Shown: in pieces, positions 38,931-46,974 of the stretch
Numbering within the stretch: the stretch's first letter is position 1
Layout: each line of letters opens with the position of its first letter
Origin: Gemmatimonadota bacterium
Lineage (GTDB): Bacteria; Gemmatimonadota; Gemmatimonadetes; Longimicrobiales; Gaopeijiaceae
Assembly: GCA_028873815.1 (NCBI GenBank)
Contig: JAPPNN010000018.1
Coordinates: 62,001 to 126,000, forward strand
Reading direction: 5' to 3'
DNA: 64,000 nucleotides
Translations under genes and position numbers: made by a program
The notes under the pieces: model-generated
What the model was told of the DNA's origin: nothing
What the model saw: the letters and a program-made list of their open reading frames with translations, nothing else
Database searches by the model: none

Positions 38931-40112
38931 TCAATCGCAGTAGTCGAACGGTACCGGTCTGCCGCTCCACCGCGAATAGTAGTTCGATCCATCGGTGTAG
39001 GCGCTCCCCAACTTTCGGGCCCTGCGAATCCTCTCCGGTGCCAACGTCACAAGCCTCGGCGATGACGTGAGATCTGGAACCTCTTCCCCTCTCTGCCCAA
39101 AACCGTCGTCGCTGGTGACCCTCCCCGTCAGCTCCAACAACAGCGCCGAGTAAGGAGTCTCCTTGAGCACCACCGCAAAGCTGTTCGTAATCATCCCATA
39201 TCCACCCGAGCTATGGAGCACTCGCTGCAAGTCGCCCCGAGCGGCATCCAATACGGACGCCACGAGCTCATCGCTCACCACTAAGCGCTTGTCTTCTACG
39301 ATTCCGTCATAGGCATCTGCACACCACTTTCGCACGTCCGTCGACACGTACAACTCCATACGCACATTGTCCCGTTCGGCAAACCTTTTGGCGCTTGGCA
39401 GATATCGGGACGTCGTTACAAGCATCGTCTTGGTCACATTGTCGGCCATCGCGGCACCGTATAGTGCTTGAACCGTTCCTAAACGCACAGGACGATCTTT
39501 TCGAAAACGCTTAACCTGCACATACGTCACAATGTCCCCAATCGGATCCCGTTGTAGCAGCTGGATGTCGACCCCGCCATCGCTCCTGCCGCTGCCCAAC
39601 TGAACATCGTATCCCTGAGATTCGAGCAGCGATGCCACGATCTTCTCAAACGCTCTCCAATCCAGTTTCGCCATGTCTCCAGGTCGCGACGAAAGGTGCT
39701 CATACAGTTCACTGTAAAGCAAATCAAACCCCGGCTGGATCAAGCTACAGATCCACTTCCATCGCATGTACGGACGATAGTCTTGGCGAAGCTCCTCGTC
39801 AAATGGATATATCCATAGGCTACCATAATCGTGATTCTCATACCAGAACCCGTGCTGCCTCAGTATATTCTCGAACTCTTCAGGTTGGTATGCGTATCCG
39901 CCACCGGACCCCATCACGACGTCCGCAAGCGGTCCGTCGGCAGCCAATACCAAGACGTACGCTGTATCGTCCCATTCCACGGGCTTGATCCGGTCCGTGT
40001 AGTCGAAGAAGTCGCAATCGAGCCATAGGTCGCGTCGTTGTGCCCACGACTCTACGTCATTACGCAACCGCACGATTCTATTCTGGAGTTGGGAATCTGC
40101 AATCTGCGTCAT
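38931..40112 (-). CDS. Mrr-like PD-(D/E)XK restriction endonuclease
   Basis: DWRAFEKIVASLLESQGYDVQLGSGRSDGGVDIQL...YVQVKRF. Confidence 0.8.
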   Translation of the reverse strand: MTQIADSQLQNRIVRLRNDVESWAQRRDLWLDCDFFDYTDRIKPVEWDDTAYVLVLAADGPLADVVMGSGGGYAYQPEEFENILRQHGFWYENHDYGSLWIYPFDEELRQDYRPYMRWKWICSLIQPGFDLLYSELYEHLSSRPGDMAKLDWRAFEKIVASLLESQGYDVQLGSGRSDGGVDIQLLQRDPIGDIVTYVQVKRFRKDRPVRLGTVQALYGAAMADNVTKTMLVTTSRYLPSAKRFAERDNVRMELYVSTDVRKWCADAYDGIVEDKRLVVSDELVASVLDAARGDLQRVLHSSGGYGMITNSFAVVLKETPYSALLLELTGRVTSDDGFGQRGEEVPDLTSSPRLVTLAPERIRRARKLGSAYTDGSNYYSRWSGRPVPFDYCD

Positions 40113-40168
40113 GCATATACCTCCACCCTCGATTGATCGCATCGAATCGCACAGAGTTCGACCACATA

Positions 40169-41338
40169 TCACGTCTGTGCCATTCCTATTAGTCGACTAG
40201 CCACTCCACGTGCTTGCTTTATCAACAACGCCCGGTAGTCATCGAACAGGGTGACCTCTCGTTCCAATTCCTTTAGCGACGCGACGTGTTGTAGCTGAAG
40301 GCGAGGCGCTGGAAGGAACACTCTGATCCCAGCCAACGACGCGTAGCGCAGATTCCATGTGTCCGACGTCAATCCTTGCGAATACCGTCTGAAATCAAAG
40401 ACCATGCGAGGACTCTTGAAGAGACGCGCAGCGTAGTCGGCACTCACCTGTGAGGCCTTTGGAGTGAGCACTGTGTACGCGGGGCTAACAATGCCACGCT
40501 GCGTCGCTAAGCCCGACACACCCTGCCACATGCGCATGGTATTATATCCAATATCACCAGGTAGTATAAGTCTATAGCCTAGCCTTCCGGGGCTCGAACT
40601 GTCCTTCCGACCCAGCAACTTGTGAGGCACGACACCATGGGTCATAGAAATGCCGAAGAGTGGATCCGATGATGTTCCGGATTGCTTGCGTTCTTGGAAC
40701 AGGTCACCTAGTCGGAATGCACGCCATGACGCAGGGCGGTTGCGATAGGTAGGATGGCAGGGTGCGAATACTCGCTGTTGTATACCGATATAGAGACGAC
40801 GCGCCTCCTTCGCGAGGCGCGAGAGCATGTCGATGGCAGCTTCCCAAGTACGCAGGATGTTCGCGATTCTGGCCTGCTCCAAAAGAGGGGGATGCGGCAC
40901 CAGCGTGGACATCAGAGAATCAGTAGTTAGACGACCAGTGCCGTGCCCGGCCTTTTCGACATAGTGGAGTATAGATGCCTTCCTCGCGACTAGAGCGAAA
41001 GCCAGAAACTCGCTGTCGATGTCGGCAGATGGTATGAGGGACTTGATGTCCTGATTGAAACAGACCGGTTCGGGACAGTGAGTGATAGGCAGATCTCGGA
41101 AGAGGCCCATCCCCCGAACTAGTACTAATACAGATCCTCCTGGAGAGACCGTCGCTTTGGTTGCCCCGAGCTCAGTGAGAGTATTCGTTGTGACAGACAG
41201 CCGCATCGCCTTCATGTCCTTGACGGTAACCCAGGGCACGTCACCGCCCCAATACTCGAGAATCGATTTGTTTGGTGTGCTTCCGGAGCGAACCTCTGCC
41301 AAGTCACCCAAGGGTCTTGACGACCACAATCTACGCAC
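40169..41338 (-). CDS. hsdS: Type I restriction specificity subunit
   Basis: Two TRD-like halves; PHPPLLEQARIANILRTWEAAIDML conserved region. Confidence 0.88.
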   Translation of the reverse strand: MRRLWSSRPLGDLAEVRSGSTPNKSILEYWGGDVPWVTVKDMKAMRLSVTTNTLTELGATKATVSPGGSVLVLVRGMGLFRDLPITHCPEPVCFNQDIKSLIPSADIDSEFLAFALVARKASILHYVEKAGHGTGRLTTDSLMSTLVPHPPLLEQARIANILRTWEAAIDMLSRLAKEARRLYIGIQQRVFAPCHPTYRNRPASWRAFRLGDLFQERKQSGTSSDPLFGISMTHGVVPHKLLGRKDSSSPGRLGYRLILPGDIGYNTMRMWQGVSGLATQRGIVSPAYTVLTPKASQVSADYAARLFKSPRMVFDFRRYSQGLTSDTWNLRYASLAGIRVFLPAPRLQLQHVASLKELEREVTLFDDYRALLIKQARGVASRLIGMAQT

Positions 41339-41398
41339 TAGCGGCCGACCTTCGTCTGTATTGAGGGGTTGTTACAGGTCCGCTCAGCGTCCGTGGGT

Positions 41399-41703
41399 TC
41401 ATCCCGTTTCCCCGTTCGCGTCTTGGGCCGCTATGCACCCAGCATCAGAGATCGAATAGCCGTCCCTCGCGGCTCCATTGGCTTCCGCGGCTGTCGCAGA
41501 TATCAATGAATTCTCGACAACCGACGGCCACAGTGCCCTTTCCGCTACAGAGTTCGTCATGTGAGACTGACCCTGTGCTTCGTGGTACCAAATGACTCCG
41601 TCACCTGGCCCGTATTGACCCGATCCGTCCCTTCTGTCGCCTAGAGTCGGATCTCCAATCCCTGCTCCCTGACGAGTCGCACCGCTTCCCTCACCTTGGG
41701 CAT
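41399..41703 (-). pseudogene. Degenerate small ORF, possibly a HicA-like remnant
   Basis: ATG at 41703 gives MPKVREAVRLVREQGLEIRL* then a frame-shifted GSGQYGPGDG. Confidence 0.25.
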
Positions 41704-41709
41704 CCCACC

Positions 41710-43224
41710 TCACACCTCCACCCCCAACTCCAGTAGATACCCCCGCATCTTCGCCCGCACCTCCACGAGCTCGGCCTCGACCTTGTCGATCTCCCGCTGG
41801 ACCTCCGCGATGTCGATCTCCTCCTCGGGCTCGAACGTGTCCACATAGCGCGGGATGTTCAGGTTGTAATCGTTCTCGATGATCTCCTCGGGCGAGGCCA
41901 CGTGGGAGTACTGCTCGATCGCCTCACGCTGCCGGTATGCCTCGACCACCATCGCAATGTGCTCCTCCTCCATCACGTTCTGTCTTTTGCCGGGCGTGAA
42001 CTCCGTGCTGGCGTCGATGAAGAGCACATCGAAGCGGTCCTCGTTCTCGCCGCCCTCTTCGCGAGACCGGTCGAGGACTAGGATCGCAACGGGGATCCCC
42101 GTGGTCGCGAAGAGCTTCGCGGGCAAGCCGATCACCGCGTCCAGGAGGTTCTCCTCCATCAGCGCTTTGCGGATGCGGGCCTCGCGATGGCCCCGAAAGA
42201 GCACGCCGTGGGGGACAATCACCGCAACCCGCCCGCTCCGCCGCTCGGCGATCTCGATCATGTGGGTGATGAAGGCGTAGTCACCCTTCGAGGGCGGGGG
42301 AACGCCGCGCCAGAAGCGGCCGTAGGGGTCGTTGTCCGCGTTCTCGGCGCCCCACTTCTTGAGCGAGAAGGGAGGGTTGGCGACCACGATGTTGAAGGTC
42401 TTGAGCCGATCGTCCTCGATCAGGGTGGGGCCGGTCAGCGTGTTGCACCAGTCGATGCGGGCCGCGTCCTTCGCGTGAAGGAACATGTTCATGCGGGCCA
42501 GCGCCCACGTCGCCCCATTCGCCTCCTGCCCGTAGAGCGAGAAGTTCTTCGACCCGACCTCTTCGGCCGCGCGGATCAGCAGCGAGCCCGAGCCGCACGC
42601 CGGATCGCAGATCGTGTCGCCGTCCTTCGGGGCGGCCAGCTTGGCCAGGAGACGGGAGACGGCGGATGGCGTGTAGAACTCTCCCGCCTTCTTTCCGGCA
42701 TCCGACGCGAAACGCGATATCAGGTAGATGTAGCACTCGCCGATGACATCGCCGGTCACCCTGGACGGACGCAGGTCCAGGGCGGGCTTGGCGAAGTCCT
42801 CCAGCAGGTTTTTGAGGCGGCGGTTGCGGTCCTTCGTCCGACCGAGGTTCGCCTCCGAATTGAAGTCGATGTTGCGAAAGACCCCCTCGAGTTTCGCGCG
42901 GTTCCTGTCCTCGATGTCCTCCAGCGCGATGTTGATCAGTTCGCCGATGTTCGGCTCGTTCCGCTGCTCGTAGAGCGTCTGGAAGCGGGCGCTTTCGGGG
43001 AGGACGAAGCGCTCGCGGTCCAAGCGGCGGCGGATGCGGGCCTCGTTGTCGCCGTAGCGCTTTCGGTAGGTCTCGACGTGCTCGTCCCAGAGATCCGAGA
43101 TGTACTTCAGGAACAGCATCACGAGGATGTAGTCCTTGTACTGGCCCGCGTCGACGACGCCCCGGAAGGTGTCGCAGGCAGCCCACGCGGTCTGGTTGAC
43201 CTGATCCTGGGTGGTTTGGGTCAT
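41710..43224 (-). CDS. hsdM: Type I DNA methyltransferase M subunit
   Basis: AKLAAPKDGDTICDPACGSGSLLIRAAE and VVANPPFSLKKWG (NPPF) motifs. Confidence 0.94.
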   Translation of the reverse strand: MTQTTQDQVNQTAWAACDTFRGVVDAGQYKDYILVMLFLKYISDLWDEHVETYRKRYGDNEARIRRRLDRERFVLPESARFQTLYEQRNEPNIGELINIALEDIEDRNRAKLEGVFRNIDFNSEANLGRTKDRNRRLKNLLEDFAKPALDLRPSRVTGDVIGECYIYLISRFASDAGKKAGEFYTPSAVSRLLAKLAAPKDGDTICDPACGSGSLLIRAAEEVGSKNFSLYGQEANGATWALARMNMFLHAKDAARIDWCNTLTGPTLIEDDRLKTFNIVVANPPFSLKKWGAENADNDPYGRFWRGVPPPSKGDYAFITHMIEIAERRSGRVAVIVPHGVLFRGHREARIRKALMEENLLDAVIGLPAKLFATTGIPVAILVLDRSREEGGENEDRFDVLFIDASTEFTPGKRQNVMEEEHIAMVVEAYRQREAIEQYSHVASPEEIIENDYNLNIPRYVDTFEPEEEIDIAEVQREIDKVEAELVEVRAKMRGYLLELGVEV

Positions 43225-44108
43225 CAATGGGCCTTCTTGCGTGACGGGGCGTTCTGAGAGCCGAACTTTCGCCACAGGTAGCTGCAGAATGCGGCGCAGG
43301 CTCCGATCATGAAGATGGCTTCGTCCCGCGTTACCTTCGACTCGTCTTCCAGCAACGCATGGCGGACGCCTGGCTCGTCGGACGCGTAGCCGTAGAGAGA
43401 TGAGAGTCCGCTCTTTAGGGCGCCGTGGAGATCCTGTTGCCGCTCCAGTGCCGCCAGTGCCTTCCCTAGGGTATCGGCGCTATCCGGTGTGACCTGTTTG
43501 GCCACTGACTCGATAGCGTCGATGCTGGCACGGACGCTACCGGCCCAGTCCTGTTCGCGGATGCGTTCACCAGCATGCCGGAGATGCTCTGCCGCGCCCC
43601 CCAGGCCAGCCCCTTCCAGGTCGTGAATGGCCCCGACTAAGGCATCGCCCTCTTGCTCGGTAGCCGCCGGGACAATCGTTGGGTTCGAGGTCGTGTCGAC
43701 CCGATAGGCCAACTGGTAGTGGAAGATCTCCTTGACCTCAGCAACCAATGAGCCAGGGCAAACAGGATGCCGCATCAACGTCTCTAGGAGATCAAAACAA
43801 TCGTAGTAGTCGCCATGGAGGAGCACGGACCGACACTCCGATCGCCAATGCGATATTGAAGGATCGAAATCATCGAGTGGTTGTACGAAAAGGTCTTGGT
43901 GTACGACCGCGAATACTCGCTGCCACTGCGGACCGAGCTTTGCGTATCTCCCGGTTGTCGCGTTGAGTTGCATGTACCTCCAGAGCGTACTCCAGAGATT
44001 GTTGCGCGCTCGCTCACTGATCTCCTCCAACTGCGGCGGTCCTGGTATCTCTCGAAGTCCGTATCGCTCAGAGAAGGTCGGTACATTCTGGTGTGGGTTG
44101 TGATGCAT
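43224..44108 (-). CDS. AbiJ_NTD4-like / HEPN-type abortive-infection candidate
   Basis: FSERYGLREIPGPPQLEEISERARNNLWSTLW N-terminus; C-terminal AEHLRHAGERIREQDWAGSVRASIDAIESVAKQ helical region. Confidence 0.65.
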   Translation of the reverse strand: MHHNPHQNVPTFSERYGLREIPGPPQLEEISERARNNLWSTLWRYMQLNATTGRYAKLGPQWQRVFAVVHQDLFVQPLDDFDPSISHWRSECRSVLLHGDYYDCFDLLETLMRHPVCPGSLVAEVKEIFHYQLAYRVDTTSNPTIVPAATEQEGDALVGAIHDLEGAGLGGAAEHLRHAGERIREQDWAGSVRASIDAIESVAKQVTPDSADTLGKALAALERQQDLHGALKSGLSSLYGYASDEPGVRHALLEDESKVTRDEAIFMIGACAAFCSYLWRKFGSQNAPSRKKAH

Positions 44109-44123
44109 AGCTCGCCTCAGTAC

Positions 44124-44930
44124 TCAATGCATGATGGGAGCGGTCGCCCACGACGATCCGACCACCCCCCGAATCTCATTCCACTCCCTCCCGTCCAACT
44201 CCCTCCCGCCTGCCTTCGGCGTTCTCCCGCCCCACTGTTTGAAGAAGAACGGCACCTTCGCCGCCACGCACTCGTCCCTCAGATCCTCCACCCATCTCCC
44301 CTCCATCGGCCTTCTACCCGGCCCGCTCTCACCCCCTACAATGACCCAGTGAATCCCCCCCGAACTCAGCACCTTGCACAGGCTCAGTGGCCCGATCAGC
44401 GGCTCGCAACTCAGAAACCGCACGGCCGCCGGGACCCTCTTTAGATGGCGGATCCTGTATGCCGTCTTCTGGTTCTCAGTCGACGTCCCGATCCAGATAT
44501 GCGGCGGCAGCCCTGCACCGCCAAACAGATCCCCATTCTGTCGCACAAAGCGTGCGGCCCGGCTGGGACGCTTGGTCAGCACCTGATAGGTGTGCCGGTC
44601 CACATCGCGCATGACTTCGAAGACGGCCCGCACGAAATCGGCGGGGATGTCACAGTGGAACAGGTCTGACATCGAGTTGACGAAGACGAGGCGCCGCCCC
44701 TTCCACGCCGCTGGCTGCCCCAAGCGCTCCGGCCAGATCCTAACGGCAAACGGATCGGCACGGTTGGCCGCGGTATTCACGACGGGCAAACGGCGACGGT
44801 AGATCCGGCTGAGCAGCCGGCGGGCGAGCGCATCCGCATAGCAGTTGTCACACCCCTCCGACACCTTCGTGCAGCCGGTCGTGGGGTTCCACGTGACTTC
44901 GGTCCACTCAATCGATGTCCGCTGGCCCAT
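44124..44930 (-). CDS. Phage Gp37/Gp68-like DUF5131 family protein
   Basis: TSIEWTEVTWNPTTGCTKVSEGCDNCYADALA...VIVGGESGPGRRPM. Confidence 0.88.
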   Translation of the reverse strand: MGQRTSIEWTEVTWNPTTGCTKVSEGCDNCYADALARRLLSRIYRRRLPVVNTAANRADPFAVRIWPERLGQPAAWKGRRLVFVNSMSDLFHCDIPADFVRAVFEVMRDVDRHTYQVLTKRPSRAARFVRQNGDLFGGAGLPPHIWIGTSTENQKTAYRIRHLKRVPAAVRFLSCEPLIGPLSLCKVLSSGGIHWVIVGGESGPGRRPMEGRWVEDLRDECVAAKVPFFFKQWGGRTPKAGGRELDGREWNEIRGVVGSSWATAPIMH

Positions 44931-45636
44931 GCGGCGTGCTCCGTGTTGCTGGTGTTCGCGCAGGATTCGGAATACCGAAACTAAGCCGAAGACTGTCGCA
45001 GAGGAAGGGGAATTCGACACCAGTCGAAATCGGCTTCGTTGCGAGGTACTCGAGGAATCGGGTGTACAACCGGCGGCGCTCCTCGGCCGCGCGGATGGAC
45101 AGGGTGCGCTCGCGTCGGGCAAGGCCGTCCAAGGCAACGACCGTCCGCTGGACATCCAGGCTGGGCAGGGTGACCTCGAGGTCCGTGAGAACGGCACGCG
45201 GAATCATCCGCATGTTGGTGCCCCTTGCGAAACGGTCGAAGTAACGTTGGGCCCGCGGCTGGTTGATCGCCCATGCGAGGAATTCCGGCAGGATCGCGGG
45301 GGAGTCCGGCCGCAGAACGAACAGTGGCAGCATGGCCAAAGCCGGTTCACGGAAGTGGTCGTCGAGAACTGCAGCCGTATTCGATTCACCCCTGGACCGG
45401 AAGAGAACATCGCCCGCGCCTACAAGGTATCTGGTCGGTGCGTTACCGACCTGCAGGCGCTCCAGACGCGCCGGATCCACGCTTCCGTTGGGCGCAACAT
45501 CGCGGAGCTGCACGGTCAGGACACCGCCTTGCTGCGCCCTCCTGATCCGTCTTCGAGCGCTGAACCCGATCTGGACCGTGCAAACGTCCCGGAGCTTGGC
45601 TGAGCGATGCAAGCTTTTTCCCCTGCCTGGAATCAT
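44908..45636 (-). CDS. Half-size HsdS-like specificity protein (single TRD)
   Basis: VQLRDVAPNGSVD...RYLVGAGDVLFRSRG..PEFLAWAINQPRAQRYFDRFARGTNMRMIPRAVLTDLEV. Confidence 0.7.
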   Translation of the reverse strand: MIPGRGKSLHRSAKLRDVCTVQIGFSARRRIRRAQQGGVLTVQLRDVAPNGSVDPARLERLQVGNAPTRYLVGAGDVLFRSRGESNTAAVLDDHFREPALAMLPLFVLRPDSPAILPEFLAWAINQPRAQRYFDRFARGTNMRMIPRAVLTDLEVTLPSLDVQRTVVALDGLARRERTLSIRAAEERRRLYTRFLEYLATKPISTGVEFPFLCDSLRLSFGIPNPARTPATRSTPHGPADID

Positions 45637-45666
45637 GGATGGCCAGCAGAAAATACGCTGTAAGTG

Positions 45667-45695
45667 ATATTACTACATTATTTCTGTACCGTCAA
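45667..45695 (-). promoter_or_regulatory. Candidate promoter of the defence-island operon (TTGACG-17 bp-TAATAT)
   Basis: AT-rich intergenic stretch upstream of ATG 45636. Confidence 0.45.
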
Positions 45696-45800
45696 GCAGC
45701 GAAGCAGTAGGACAACACCACGGCTGGCCCGGGATTCACCGACCTGGTCTTGAGCCACCCATTGGCCTCGTGCCGAGCCGAAACACCCCGCCCCCGCCCG

Positions 45801-46472
45801 TCAGCCCAGAACCCCAGCCACGATATCGACGATGGTCTCGAAGACCCCGGACGCCGCCTCGCCGACAGCCTCTCCCAACGCCGGTGCCGCCTCAACCGCG
45901 GCCGACGCGGCGTACCCAGGCGCGGCCAGGAGGTCCGGTGTCCAGAGCACGCTCTCGAACAGGAGTGCCCCGGCTTCCCCATCCGCAGCGTTTGCGAGCT
46001 TCCCTCGCCGCTTGTGCTTCGCGACGAGCTGATCGCGCTTGAGCTTCCAGATGGCCTCGAGTTCGTGATGGTCGAACCACACGCCCTTGCACTGCTTGCA
46101 GACGTCGAGGGTCAGCTCGGACCGGCGCGCCCACAGCATCCTGGTATCGCAGGCAGGGCAGTTCAGGCGGGCCTTCGCACCGCACGCGCCGCACTCGCGG
46201 TCGTCGCGGTCGAGAAACGCGCGGCAGGCGTGACACTGGGCCCGGTGCCGTTCGGTGCGGGTCGGCACATGCGTCCACAGTGACTCGGGCGGTTCCGAGC
46301 GCAGCCGCTGCACCTCGCCCAGTTCGAACCACATGCCGCCGCATCGGGGGCAGTGATCGAGAGTGAGTTCGCCGGCGCCATGGTCGCCGCCATCGTCGCC
46401 CCGCGTCGCCACGGTCGCCTTCTCCATCTTGACGCCGAGACAGACGGGGCACGGCCAGCGCGGTTCGGTCAC
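45801..46472 (-). CDS. zf-TFIIB-type zinc-ribbon protein
   Basis: CPVCLGVKMEK..LDHCPRCGGMWFELGE and CPACDTRMLWARRSELTLDVCKQCKGVWFDHHELE. Confidence 0.8.
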   Translation of the reverse strand: MTEPRWPCPVCLGVKMEKATVATRGDDGGDHGAGELTLDHCPRCGGMWFELGEVQRLRSEPPESLWTHVPTRTERHRAQCHACRAFLDRDDRECGACGAKARLNCPACDTRMLWARRSELTLDVCKQCKGVWFDHHELEAIWKLKRDQLVAKHKRRGKLANAADGEAGALLFESVLWTPDLLAAPGYAASAAVEAAPALGEAVGEAASGVFETIVDIVAGVLG

Positions 46473-46933
46473 GGTTCCGTCGAAGGTTCGAGGATCCCCC
46501 TCGCAGCACCCTTCTCGGACAGGTGCCGCACGTCGTGAAACGTGTACACGAGCAGGCCCGAATCGGTGATCTCGATTTCGGCCAGCTCCCTGGCCATCAG
46601 TCCGTTCAGCACCTCCTCGGCCGTGGCAGGCGCAACGGCCAACTCGCCCGACACCTCAACCGCGGTAAGCCGACCGTTGTGCCGCGCGGCCATCTTCAGG
46701 ACTTCCGCCTCGATCGTGTCGCGGCGGAGCTGTTCGCGACGGCGGCCGATACGGCGGCGACCCCCGAAATGGCGTGCCAACAGCCACATGCCCCCGCCGG
46801 CCGGCAGCCCGGCCCCGATGCCGAGCGCCACAATCGTGGTGAGCGCGCGCGGGTCGACATCCGAGCGCACGAATCCCAGCACCACGAAAAGTGCGATCGC
46901 GATCAGGGCTCCGCCGCCCCAAAGTCTGCCCAT
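46469..46933 (-). CDS. Membrane protein with winged-helix-like C-terminus
   Basis: Two TM segments then RLTAVEVSGELAVAPATAEEVLNGLMARELAEIE; 4-nt overlap with downstream gene. Confidence 0.55.
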   Translation of the reverse strand: MGRLWGGGALIAIALFVVLGFVRSDVDPRALTTIVALGIGAGLPAGGGMWLLARHFGGRRRIGRRREQLRRDTIEAEVLKMAARHNGRLTAVEVSGELAVAPATAEEVLNGLMARELAEIEITDSGLLVYTFHDVRHLSEKGAARGILEPSTEP

Positions 46934-46974
46934 CGGCCAGGTCTCCGGATTCCGGTCGTCCGACGGCTAGTGTA

